DNA of 64,000 nt from the NCBI RefSeq assembly GCF_022206305.1, contig NZ_JAKOIW010000022.1, positions 17,608 through 81,607 on the forward strand. Direction: 5' to 3'. Source of the stretch: Gordonia sp. 'Campus'. Lineage in GTDB: Bacteria > Actinomycetota > Actinomycetes > Mycobacteriales > Mycobacteriaceae. The notes beneath the pieces were generated by a model, which saw nothing but the letters and a program-made list of their open reading frames with translations, did not search any database and was not told where the DNA came from. A program made the translations under genes and the position numbers. Of this stretch, positions 1 to 7,865 are shown piece after piece. Each line of letters starts with the position of its first letter. Within the stretch, counting starts at the first letter, position 1.

Positions 1-1773
1 TTGCTCGCGACACGTGTGCGCACCAACGGGTTGCTCAACGTCGCACCCTACGTCGCCGCGCTGACCCCCGAGCTGCTCTCCGTCGAATGCTGGGGCGGCG
101 CGACCTACGATGTGGCACTGCGCTTTCTGAAGGAAGACCCCTGGGATCGACTGGCCCAGCTGCGCGAAGCGATCCCCAACATCTGTCTGCAGATGCTGTT
201 GCGGGGCGCCAACACGGTGGGTTACACCCCGTATCCGACCAAGGTGACGACCGCCTTCGTGTCCGAGGCGACCGACGTGGGCATCGACATCTTCCGTATC
301 TTCGATGCGCTCAACAACATCGAGGCGATGCGCCCGGCGATCGACGCGGTGCGCGAGACCGGCACGGCGGTGGCCGAGGTGGCCATGAGTTACACCGGTG
401 ACCTGTCGAACCCGGCCGAGGACCTCTACACCCTCGACTACTACCTGCGCCTGGCCGAGCAGATCGTGTCCGCCGGCGCGCATGTCATCGCCATCAAGGA
501 CATGGCCGGCCTGCTGCGGGCCCCTGCGGCCACGACGCTGGTCTCGGCCCTGCGCCGCGAGTTCGACCTGCCGATCCACGTGCACACCCACGACACCCCG
601 GGCGGCCAGCTCGCGACATACATGGCCGCATGGCAGGCCGGGGCGGATGCGGTCGACGGTGCGAGTGCCGCGCTCGCGGGCACCACGAGCCAGCCCGCCC
701 TGTCGGCGATCGTCGCCGCGACCGCACACACCGAGCGCGACAGCGGGATCGATCTCGCGCGGGTGTGCGACCTCGAGCCGTACTGGGAAGCGCTGCGAAA
801 GGTGTACTCGCCGTTCGAGTCCGGTCTTCCCGCACCGACCGGTCGGGTGTACTCGCACGAGATCCCGGGCGGGCAGCTGTCGAACCTGCGTCAGCAGGCC
901 ATCTCCCTCGGCCTCGGCAATCGTTTCGAGGCGGTGGAGCAGGCCTATGCGGCCGCCGACTCGATGCTGGGTCGTCTGGTGAAGGTGACGCCCTCGTCGA
1001 AGGTCGTCGGTGACCTGGCGCTCGCATTGGTCGGGCGCGGGATCACCGCGTCGGACTTCGCGGCCGACCCGGCGTCCTACGACATCCCGGACTCGGTGAT
1101 CGGTTTCCTGCGAGGCGAACTCGGCGACCCGCCCGGCGGATGGCCGGAACCCCTGCGCACTCTCGCGCTCGAGGGGCGTGCGCCCGCACCGGAGGTCGTG
1201 GCACTCTCCGCCGATGACGAGGCGATCCTGGACAAGCCGGGTCGCGATCGTCAGGTCCGCCTCAACCACCTGCTGTTCCCCGGTCCCGCCAAGGAGTTCG
1301 AGGAGCACTACGAGACCTACGGGGACACCTCGCGGTTGTCGGCCAACCAGTTCTTCTACGGGCTGCGGTATGGCGAGGAGCATCGGGTCGAACTCGAGCC
1401 CGGCGTCGAATTGCTCATCGGACTCGAGGCGATCAGCGAACCGGACGACCAGGGTATGCGCACGGTGATGTGCGTCCTGAACGGGCAACTGCGGCCCATC
1501 GCCGTGCGCGACCATGCCGTCGATTCGGCGGTCGCGGCGGCTGAGAAGGCCGACCGGTCGAACCCGCATCACGTGGGTGCGCCGTTCGCGGGTGTGGTCT
1601 CGCTGTCGGTCGACGTCGGCGACGAGGTCGCCGTCGGCGCGACCATCGGCACCATCGAGGCGATGAAGATGGAGGCCGCGATCACCGCGCCGGTGGCGGG
1701 CAAGGTCGCCCGCCTGGCGATCGGCCAGGTCACCCAGGTGTCGCCGGGCGATCTGCTGATCGAGATTCGCTGA
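1..1773 (+). CDS. pyc: Pyruvate carboxylase, C-terminal part (5' end outside window)
   Basis: This is the 3' half of a biotin-dependent pyruvate carboxylase, the anaplerotic enzyme that makes oxaloacetate from pyruvate. The 590 visible residues begin inside the carboxyltransferase domain (LLATRVRTNGLL, then ECWGGATYDVALRFL and QMLLRGANTVGY). They continue through the conserved post-transferase region and end with a biotinyl-carrier domain whose EAMKM motif places the biotinylated lysine near residue 556 of the visible part. Full-length enzymes have about 1,120 residues, so the biotin carboxylase half lies upstream of base 1. The TTG at base 1 is an internal leucine codon, not a start. A strong hairpin follows the stop. 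Confidence 0.95.
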   Translation: MLATRVRTNGLLNVAPYVAALTPELLSVECWGGATYDVALRFLKEDPWDRLAQLREAIPNICLQMLLRGANTVGYTPYPTKVTTAFVSEATDVGIDIFRIFDALNNIEAMRPAIDAVRETGTAVAEVAMSYTGDLSNPAEDLYTLDYYLRLAEQIVSAGAHVIAIKDMAGLLRAPAATTLVSALRREFDLPIHVHTHDTPGGQLATYMAAWQAGADAVDGASAALAGTTSQPALSAIVAATAHTERDSGIDLARVCDLEPYWEALRKVYSPFESGLPAPTGRVYSHEIPGGQLSNLRQQAISLGLGNRFEAVEQAYAAADSMLGRLVKVTPSSKVVGDLALALVGRGITASDFAADPASYDIPDSVIGFLRGELGDPPGGWPEPLRTLALEGRAPAPEVVALSADDEAILDKPGRDRQVRLNHLLFPGPAKEFEEHYETYGDTSRLSANQFFYGLRYGEEHRVELEPGVELLIGLEAISEPDDQGMRTVMCVLNGQLRPIAVRDHAVDSAVAAAEKADRSNPHHVGAPFAGVVSLSVDVGDEVAVGATIGTIEAMKMEAAITAPVAGKVARLAIGQVTQVSPGDLLIEIR

Positions 1774-1779
1774 GCACCC

Positions 1780-1806
1780 GGCGGCGGGGGAAGAGCCCCC
1801 GCCGCC
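1780..1806. terminator. Strong bidirectional hairpin between convergent pyc and uraH
   Basis: An 11-bp perfect stem (GGCGGCGGGGG paired with CCCCCGCCGCC) encloses the 5-base loop AAGAG. It starts seven bases after the pyc stop and ends two bases before the uraH stop codon, so it can serve both convergent genes. There is no T-run, as is usual for actinobacterial terminators. Confidence 0.75.
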
Positions 1807-1808
1807 GA

Positions 1809-2135
1809 TCAGCTCCCGCGATACGTGGAGTAGGCGAAGGGGCTCAACAGGATCGGCACGTGGTGGTGGCGTTCGGCGTCGTCGATCTCGAAACAGACGT
1901 CTATTTCGGGATAGAAACCCTTGATGTCGTTGTCGGCGAACCAGTTCCCGGTGTCGAAGACGAGGTGATAGATCCCGGGGACGAGGGCCTCGGTGTTCAC
2001 CGCCGCGATGCGTCCGTCGGAATCGGTGGTACCGGTGGCCAGGTGCGTTCCCGACGCGTCCTGTAGCGACACCTCGATGCCGACGGCGGGCGAACCCGAC
2101 GTGGCGTCGAGGACGTGGGTGGACAGTCCGGTCAT
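1809..2135 (-). CDS. uraH: 5-hydroxyisourate hydrolase (transthyretin-like)
   Basis: This enzyme hydrolyses 5-hydroxyisourate, the product of urate oxidase, to OHCU in the purine-to-allantoin pathway. The 108-residue length and sequence fit the family: an N-terminal LSTHVLD with the active-site histidine (H7), a central DSDGRI segment, and the diagnostic C-terminal HHHVPILLSPF...YRGS signature. Its start overlaps the end of uraD by four bases (ATGA), so the two are translationally coupled and act in successive steps. No urate oxidase gene lies in the window. Confidence 0.93.
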   Translation of the reverse strand: MTGLSTHVLDATSGSPAVGIEVSLQDASGTHLATGTTDSDGRIAAVNTEALVPGIYHLVFDTGNWFADNDIKGFYPEIDVCFEIDDAERHHHVPILLSPFAYSTYRGS

Positions 2136-2635
2136 TCCGAAACCCTTTCATCGGCGGTGCTCTCGGCCGACAGCATACGGAGCAGTCGGGCGCGGTTGAT
2201 CTGCGCGAGTTCGCCGCGCAGGATGCGGCGTTCGGTGGCAGCGTCGTTGGTCATCCGACTCTCGAGGATCGCGAGCAGTTCGTCGGCGGGCCGGCCGTTC
2301 GCGAAGACCAGATACACGTGCCCGAACCGCTCCTCGTAGGACGCGTTGCGCTGCCGGAGTTCGCCGAGCACCGATGGCGCGGAGACCGCCACCCCGGACT
2401 GTTCCCGCGCCGAGGAAGCGTTGTCCGGCCGGTCACCGATCCGCGGATGCCCGGCGAGCGCTTCGTCGATGTCGGACTCGGAGAGCTCGTCCAGCGCGCG
2501 ATCGGCGAGGTCGAGCACTGCGGCGACATCGGCGAACGGACGCGCGCCGGCCATGCGGTCGACCCAGGCCGACGACGCGCACACGGAGCGCAGTGCCGAC
2601 CGGGCCGCATCGTCGTCCATCTCATCGAGCCGCAT
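2132..2635 (-). CDS. uraD: 2-oxo-4-hydroxy-4-carboxy-5-ureidoimidazoline (OHCU) decarboxylase
   Basis: The product catalyses the last step to (S)-allantoin, decarboxylating OHCU. The 167-residue protein carries the catalytic GHPRIGD motif and the family helix VYLVFANGRPADELL. The reading frame stays open upstream to 2710, but family alignments normally begin near MRLDEMDDD, so I place the start at 2635; the extension would also run into the divergent mocA gene. It is the first gene of a two-gene operon with uraH. The 52-base gap to mocA must hold both promoters. Confidence 0.88.
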   Translation of the reverse strand: MRLDEMDDDAARSALRSVCASSAWVDRMAGARPFADVAAVLDLADRALDELSESDIDEALAGHPRIGDRPDNASSAREQSGVAVSAPSVLGELRQRNASYEERFGHVYLVFANGRPADELLAILESRMTNDAATERRILRGELAQINRARLLRMLSAESTADERVSE

Positions 2636-2687
2636 GCCGTCCAGCCTAGGAGGAGCGAGCTCGGTGCGTCGCGGGGAAGATGGAGCG

Positions 2688-3305
2688 ATGAGCGAGCCCA
2701 CCGAGACCACACGTGCCGACCGGATACTCGGTGTGGTGCTCGCGGCGGGAGCGGGGACGCGCTACGGCATGCCGAAGATCCTGGCGCACGGGGGAGAGTG
2801 GCTCGAGCACGCGGTCGTGTCGCTGCGGGACGGCGGATGCGACGACGTCGTGGTGGCCATGGGGGCTGCGGTGGTCGACCCGCCGGCCGGGGCCCGTGCG
2901 CTGATCGTCGACCGGTGGGCCGACGGAGTCGGTACCACGGTGGCGGAGGCGCTGCGGGAGGCGCGGGAGCATCCGGACGTCGCCGGGGTCGTCCTGCACG
3001 TCGTCGACACACCGGGTGTCGGCGCCGACGTGGTGGCCCGGGTCGTCGCGGCCGGGCAGTGCAGGCGAGATGGGTTGGCACGCGCGGTCTTCGACGGGCG
3101 GCCCGGCCATCCGGTCTACCTCGGTGCCGATCATCTCGATCCCGCGCTCGACGTACTCACGGGAGACCGCGGTGCGCAGATCTATCTGCGCGACCGGAAC
3201 GTGGCCGTGATCGAGTGCGGGGACCTTGCCTCTGGCCATGACATCGATAACAACATCGACGACGACATCGACGACGACACCCACGAGAGGCCGACCCCCG
3301 ACTGA
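2688..3305 (+). CDS. mocA: MocA/MobA-like molybdopterin nucleotidyltransferase
   Basis: This is a 205-residue nucleotidyltransferase with the NTP-binding signature VVLAAGAGTRYGMPK at residues 16-30. In this family the paralogue MocA transfers CMP to molybdopterin, giving the MCD cofactor used by xanthine-oxidase-type enzymes. A PaoABC-type molybdoenzyme lies about 900 bases downstream, and that enzyme family carries MCD, so MocA is the favoured reading; a generic sugar or alcohol nucleotidyltransferase is less likely. The start is ATG 2688, preceded by GGGGAAG. The C-terminus is a short acidic run made by repeated ATCGAC-type units (about 3240-3280), probably disordered. Confidence 0.78.
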   Translation: MSEPTETTRADRILGVVLAAGAGTRYGMPKILAHGGEWLEHAVVSLRDGGCDDVVVAMGAAVVDPPAGARALIVDRWADGVGTTVAEALREAREHPDVAGVVLHVVDTPGVGADVVARVVAAGQCRRDGLARAVFDGRPGHPVYLGADHLDPALDVLTGDRGAQIYLRDRNVAVIECGDLASGHDIDNNIDDDIDDDTHERPTPD

Positions 3306-3430
3306 ACGTCGGGCGTAGCCGATTCGAGACCTTCTCGTCGCCTTTCCGGTGCACGGTGATCGCACGTGGGACATTCGTCCATGTCTAGGGTGCACACATA
3401 GCCGGGTAACGGACAGCACTCCCGAAGCGG

Positions 3431-4192
3431 GTGATCACCGTGGCGCTTGGACGACGTCGACGCCTCTCCGCGATGCTCGCCGCGCTGCTCATCACCGCGG
3501 GACTCGCCGCATGCGGAGGTGCCCCGGCCCCAGACGGCCCCGTCCGGGAGCCCGCCGCCGACGCGCACACCCCACCCGGGTTCGACACGACGTTCCGGTG
3601 GACGGCGACCGCCAGCCTGGACCCGACGTCGGCGGAGGGTACGTTCGTCCGCGCGTTCGTCGAATCCTTCGAGCTGGCCAATGCCGGGCGGTCGGCGGAC
3701 TGGGGCTACCCGGGTTTCGTCGACGCCGCACCGTCGAACATCGGCCAGATGGTCGTCGCGTATCCCACCGATGTCTCGATCCACCGGGAGGCGGGGACCG
3801 CCTTCTACCGCGGCCTCCGTCGCGTCGACGGTGCGGGTTCGGTACGGATCGTGTTGTGCCGGCACGGTTTCCGATCGGTGCTTCAGAACGATCGCTGGAC
3901 CGTCGGGTTCGACACACCGCGACCGGTCGAGATCGACGTCCGGCGCGTCGGGACCGAGCCCGCACGTGCACCCAGCGGCAGCGAACGACTTCCCGGCGCC
4001 GATGTCTTCGGCGGGTGGTACGCGTCGCGGTACGACTTCGCGGCGCTGTATCCGACGCCCACCCCGGACCAGAATGCCTGCGCCGCAACGACACCCGTGG
4101 ACATGCCGCACTGGCTGCCGACATCGGCCGACGATCCGTGGCCCACGATGCCGCCGGTTCCCGGGTGGACCGCCTACCCGGGCGCGGGGTGA
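3431..4192 (+). CDS. Putative secreted lipoprotein of unknown function
   Basis: I do not recognise this 253-residue protein. It begins at a GTG with a basic N-terminus (GRRRR), a hydrophobic stretch and a lipobox LAAC with the lipid-modified cysteine at residue 28, so it is expected to be a membrane-anchored lipoprotein outside the cytoplasm. The mature part has several tryptophans and proline-rich stretches near the end (YPTPTPDQ, PPVPGW). A second GTG at 3440 is an equally good start. It converges on the molybdoenzyme operon with only three bases between the stops. Nothing ties it to the surrounding pathways. Confidence 0.65.
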   Translation: MITVALGRRRRLSAMLAALLITAGLAACGGAPAPDGPVREPAADAHTPPGFDTTFRWTATASLDPTSAEGTFVRAFVESFELANAGRSADWGYPGFVDAAPSNIGQMVVAYPTDVSIHREAGTAFYRGLRRVDGAGSVRIVLCRHGFRSVLQNDRWTVGFDTPRPVEIDVRRVGTEPARAPSGSERLPGADVFGGWYASRYDFAALYPTPTPDQNACAATTPVDMPHWLPTSADDPWPTMPPVPGWTAYPGAG

Positions 4193-4195
4193 GCG

Positions 4196-6280
4196 TCAGG
4201 TCAGCGCGTCGAGCAGGTCGTCCAGATGGACCGGGAGGTCGCGTACCCGCACGCCGGTCGCGTTGTGGATGGCGTTGACCACCGCGGCGGCGCTGCCCAC
4301 GATGCCGATCTCACCGGCACCGCGCGAACCCATGGGCGTCGCGTACTCATCGGGGTCGTCGAGCCAGAGGGCATCGACGTCGACGATGTCGGCGTGCACC
4401 GGGATGTGATACTCGGCGAGATCCTGGGTGACGATGTGCCCGAACCGGTGATCGCGAACACTCTCCTCATGCAATGCCATCGAGATCCCGAAGGTCATGC
4501 CCCCGATCAGTTGTGATCGCACGGTGCGCGGGTTGATGGCGCGGCCGATCGAGAAGACCCCGAGCATGCGCGGGATGCGGATCTCGCCGGTGTCCGCGTC
4601 GACCCGCACCTCGACGAAGTGTGCCCCGAAGGACGCCGCGGTGACCTTCTCGAGGTCCGGGTTGTCAGCGGCGTCCGCGCTGAGCTCGGCATCCTCGGGT
4701 GGCTCGTCTCCGAACCGTGCCCGGAACTGGTGCGCTGTCGTGACGATCGCCGAACCCCATGAGGAGGTGCCCGACGAACCGCCGGCGACGGTGGCACTGG
4801 GCAGGGAACTGTCGCCGATCTCGATGTCGACGACGTCGGTGGAGACCCCGAGGGCGTCGGCGGCGATGAGCAGCAGGGTCGTCCAGGCCCCGGTCCCGAT
4901 GTCGGTGGCGGCGATCCGAACCGAGTAGCGGCCGCCGGAGAAGCGGATCGACGCCGTGTTGCCCGGGTTCACCATGTGCGGATACGTCGACGCCGCGACG
5001 CCCAGGCCCACGAGATGATGCCCGTCGCGGTGGGCGCCGGGTTGCCGATGGCGCCGGTCCCAGCCGAACCGTTCGGCCCCCACGCGGAGGCATTCGACGA
5101 GCTGTCTCGACGACCACGGCTTGCCCGTCTCCGGGTCCTCGGGCGGTTCGTTGCGGAGTCGCAGCTCGATCGGATCGAGGTCGAGGGCGTGGGCCAGCTC
5201 GTCCATCGCGACCTCGCCGGCGAACATCCCGGGGGCCTCTCCCGGCGCGCGCATCCAGAACGGGACCGGGACGTCGAGGGGGACGACGTGGTGGTCGGTG
5301 CGGCGGTTCGCGGCGGAGTACATGCTGCGCGAGGTCACCGCGGCCTGTTCGGCGAACTCCTTCGCGTGCGCGCTGTGCGTGTGCGCTTCGTGGACCAGGG
5401 CGGTGATCCGGCCGTCTGCGTCCGCGGCCAGGTGGAGATGCGACCGGGTCGGCGCGCGGTGGCCGACGTAGGCGAACATGTGCTGCCGGGTGACGGCGAA
5501 CTTGATCGCCCGACCCGGCAGCTCGAACGCCGCGAGCGCGGCCAGCACGTCGTGGGAATGCGGTGAGCCCTTCGAACCGAATCCGCCGCCGACGTGCGGT
5601 GCGAGAACTCTCATCTGGTGCGGTTCGAGACCGAGAATCGGTGCCAGGGTCGAGACGACGCCCTGGGTCGACTGGGTGGAGTCGTGGAGCGTGAGTACTC
5701 CCGGCTCCGGCTCCCAGCGCGCCACGACGGTGTGTGGCTCCATCGGGTTGTTGTGTTCCTCCGGCGTCGAATACCACTGGTCGACCCGGGCCGCGTCCGG
5801 TGCGAGGTCCGCCAGGACTGCATCGGGATCGCCGTCCTGCGAAGTGGGTTCGAACCCGCCGTTGACCTGCTCGGGGCGGTAGCTGTCGGGGTGGTCGACG
5901 CGGAATTCGGTGTCGTGGTCGCTCTGCTCGTAGGTCACCGTGACCGAGCCGGCCGCCTCGCGGGCCGTCTCCGGCGTGTCCGCCACCACCGCGCCGATGA
6001 GCTGTCCGCGGTAGGCGACCTCCGGTGACTGCAGGATGGTCAGATCGCCGTCGGAGGTGTCGGCCAGGCGGGGCGCGTTCTCCGGGGTCAGCACCAGCAG
6101 CACGCCCTCGGTGGCCCGCGCCGTCGCGGAGTCCATCGTGGCCACCCGACCGCGGGCGATCGTCGCCGTGATCGGCCAGAGGTACACGGCGTCGGAGACG
6201 TGCTCGTACGCGTAGGGCGCCGTGCCGCGGACCTTGTCCACCCCGTCGATGCGCGCATGGGAGGTTCCGATGGCGCTCAT
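4196..6280 (-). CDS. paoC: Molybdenum aldehyde oxidoreductase, large (Moco) subunit, PaoC/YagR type
   Basis: This is the catalytic molybdopterin subunit of a xanthine-oxidase-family hydroxylase. The 694 residues include the substrate-channel and Moco-binding segments NPMEPH, PHVGGGFGSKG and RAPGEAPG. The C-terminal GSRGAGEIG holds the invariant catalytic glutamate, at about residue 657. Length and subunit arrangement match the E. coli PaoC/YagR aldehyde oxidoreductase (about 730 residues) rather than classical xanthine dehydrogenase, and the companion FAD subunit supports that. The start overlaps the end of the FAD-subunit gene by four bases. The family oxidises a broad range of aromatic aldehydes to acids; the substrate here is unproven. 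Confidence 0.85.
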   Translation of the reverse strand: MSAIGTSHARIDGVDKVRGTAPYAYEHVSDAVYLWPITATIARGRVATMDSATARATEGVLLVLTPENAPRLADTSDGDLTILQSPEVAYRGQLIGAVVADTPETAREAAGSVTVTYEQSDHDTEFRVDHPDSYRPEQVNGGFEPTSQDGDPDAVLADLAPDAARVDQWYSTPEEHNNPMEPHTVVARWEPEPGVLTLHDSTQSTQGVVSTLAPILGLEPHQMRVLAPHVGGGFGSKGSPHSHDVLAALAAFELPGRAIKFAVTRQHMFAYVGHRAPTRSHLHLAADADGRITALVHEAHTHSAHAKEFAEQAAVTSRSMYSAANRRTDHHVVPLDVPVPFWMRAPGEAPGMFAGEVAMDELAHALDLDPIELRLRNEPPEDPETGKPWSSRQLVECLRVGAERFGWDRRHRQPGAHRDGHHLVGLGVAASTYPHMVNPGNTASIRFSGGRYSVRIAATDIGTGAWTTLLLIAADALGVSTDVVDIEIGDSSLPSATVAGGSSGTSSWGSAIVTTAHQFRARFGDEPPEDAELSADAADNPDLEKVTAASFGAHFVEVRVDADTGEIRIPRMLGVFSIGRAINPRTVRSQLIGGMTFGISMALHEESVRDHRFGHIVTQDLAEYHIPVHADIVDVDALWLDDPDEYATPMGSRGAGEIGIVGSAAAVVNAIHNATGVRVRDLPVHLDDLLDALT

Positions 6281-7260
6281 CGTGCGCTCAACTCCCGCAG
6301 AGTCGCCATGAGCGTTCGGCGGGCGAGGGGCACCTTGTAGGCGTTGCCCTCCAGTACCTGTGCGTCGGTCAGCTCGGCATCGGCTGCGGCGGCGAACAAT
6401 TCGGCCGACGGACGATTCCCGCGCAGCACGCTCTCGGCGCGCTCGGCGCGCCAGGGCTTGTGCGCGACACCGCCGAACGCGATACGCGCGTCGTCGATGA
6501 CCCCGCCGTCGATGCTCAATTCGGCGCCGACGGAGACGAGCGCGAACGCGTACGACGCCCGATCGCGGACCTTGCGGTACGTGGAGACTGCACCCGGGCG
6601 GGGCGCCGGGACGTTGATGGCGACGATGACGTCGTGCGGTTCGAGCACCGTATCGCGGTCCGGGTGCTCACCGGGGAGGCGATGGAGGGCGCGCACGTCG
6701 AACTCGCGTTCGCCGTCCGGACCCTGGACGACGACCCGCGCATCGAGCGCGGTGAGTGCGACCGCCATGTCCGATGGATGGGTCGCCACGCAGTTCTCGG
6801 ACGCGCCGAGGATGGCGTGATGACGGGTGTAACCGCCGAGAGCGGAGCACCCCGACCCGGGCGAGCGCTTGTTGCACGGCGTGGTCACGTCCTGGAAGTA
6901 CACGCAGCGGGTCCGCTGCAACAGGTTCCCGGCGTTGGTGGCGAGATTGCGCAGTTGAGGAGACGCTCCCGACAGCAGCGCACGGGAGAGAACCGGGTAG
7001 CGACGGCGGACGAGTGGATGCGCCGCCGTGTCCGCGTTGCGGGCGGTCGCCCCCAGGCGGAGCGAGCCATCCGGATTCTCGCCGATCTCGTCCAGGGGGA
7101 GTCGCGAGATGTCCACGAGCACAGGCGGATCGGCGACCCCGAGCTTCATGTGGTCGACGAGGTTGGTGCCGCCGGCGAGCAGTTTCGCGCCGGGGTTGTC
7201 CCGAAGAAAATCCACGGCACCGGTCACGTCCCGGGCGCGTTCGTAGGTGAAGGGGATCAT
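6277..7260 (-). CDS. paoB: Molybdenum aldehyde oxidoreductase, FAD subunit with 4Fe-4S cluster, PaoB/YagS type
   Basis: This is the medium, FAD-binding subunit that passes electrons out of the molybdoenzyme. Residues 27-39 (LLAGGTNLVDHMK) are the FAD-binding signature. An insertion with cysteines C119, C129, C138 and C157 (in RTRCVYF, PCNKRSPGSGC and ENCVATHPSDMA) is the hallmark of the PaoB branch, which carries an extra 4Fe-4S cluster absent from ordinary xanthine dehydrogenases. I place the start at ATG 7260 (MIPFTYERA, 327 residues), although the frame is open to 7311. It overlaps both neighbours by four bases. Confidence 0.88.
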   Translation of the reverse strand: MIPFTYERARDVTGAVDFLRDNPGAKLLAGGTNLVDHMKLGVADPPVLVDISRLPLDEIGENPDGSLRLGATARNADTAAHPLVRRRYPVLSRALLSGASPQLRNLATNAGNLLQRTRCVYFQDVTTPCNKRSPGSGCSALGGYTRHHAILGASENCVATHPSDMAVALTALDARVVVQGPDGEREFDVRALHRLPGEHPDRDTVLEPHDVIVAINVPAPRPGAVSTYRKVRDRASYAFALVSVGAELSIDGGVIDDARIAFGGVAHKPWRAERAESVLRGNRPSAELFAAAADAELTDAQVLEGNAYKVPLARRTLMATLRELSAR

Positions 7261-7802
7261 CGGCCGGCCACCTGTCGGATGGCGGCGAGGATGTTGGGAT
7301 ACGCCGCGCACCGGCAGAGGTTGCCGCTCATCCGTTCTCGTATCTCGTCGTCGCTCAGCGGATCGATGTCCGCGTCCGGCTCGAGTTCATCGGTGACGTG
7401 ACTCGGGTCGCCGCGCTGTGCCTCGTCCAGCATCCCCGCCGCCGAGCACACCTGACCGGGCGTGCAATACCCGCACTGGAACGCATCCTGCTCGATGAAC
7501 GCCCGATGCAGTGCGTGCAGATCCTCGCCTGCGTCCCCGTCCTCGCCTGCGGCCCCGTTCCCGCGCAGTCCCTCGGCGGTCACGATCTCGGCCCCTTCGT
7601 AGCTCACGGCGAACGAGAGGCAGCTGATCACCCGTCGTCCGTCGACGAGCACGGTGCACGACCCGCACTGACCGTGGTCGCATCCCTTCTTCGGCGAGTA
7701 GATGCCCAGACGGTCGCGGAGGCCGTCGAGCAAGGTTGTGCGCGTGTCCACGCGGACGTCGTGGTGCACACCGTTCACGGACAACGAGACCCTGGATTCC
7801 AC
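7257..7802 (-). CDS. paoA: Molybdenum aldehyde oxidoreductase, 2Fe-2S subunit, PaoA/YagT type
   Basis: This is the small iron-sulphur subunit, about 181 residues from the GTG at 7802. The plant-type cluster uses C41, C46, C49 and C61. The second cluster is formed by QCGYCTPGQVC and NLCRCAAYPN near the C-terminus. A Gly/Asp/Glu-rich insertion (GAAGEDGDAGED) sits between the two cluster domains. E. coli PaoA carries a Tat signal for export; no twin-arginine leader can be read here, so this complex is probably cytoplasmic. The frame stays open far upstream, but that part is antisense to ndh and is not coding. It is first in the A-B-C operon, divergent from ndh. Confidence 0.85.
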   Translation of the reverse strand: MESRVSLSVNGVHHDVRVDTRTTLLDGLRDRLGIYSPKKGCDHGQCGSCTVLVDGRRVISCLSFAVSYEGAEIVTAEGLRGNGAAGEDGDAGEDLHALHRAFIEQDAFQCGYCTPGQVCSAAGMLDEAQRGDPSHVTDELEPDADIDPLSDDEIRERMSGNLCRCAAYPNILAAIRQVAGR

Positions 7803-7809
7803 AGCAGGG

Positions 7810-7840
7810 GTGGTACCCGGGCAACGGACGGGTAAACCAC
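7810..7840. promoter_or_regulatory. Imperfect inverted repeat between paoA and ndh
   Basis: The arms GTGGTACCCG (7810-7819) and CGGGTAAACCAC (7829-7840) are complementary apart from two extra bases in the second arm, with nine bases between them. The repeat fills much of the 63-base divergent promoter region and could be an operator for either gene. This is inference from sequence only. Confidence 0.4.
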
Positions 7841-7865
7841 GCCGCCGTCTGGAACAATCGGCGCA

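Noticed and set aside
4196..7802. Xanthine dehydrogenase feeding the nearby uraD/uraH purine pathway
   Set aside because: The four-cysteine insertion in the FAD subunit and the three-subunit lengths fit PaoABC-type aldehyde oxidoreductase better, and no XdhC is present. The proximity to uraD/uraH is tempting, but the mocA and lipoprotein genes separate them.
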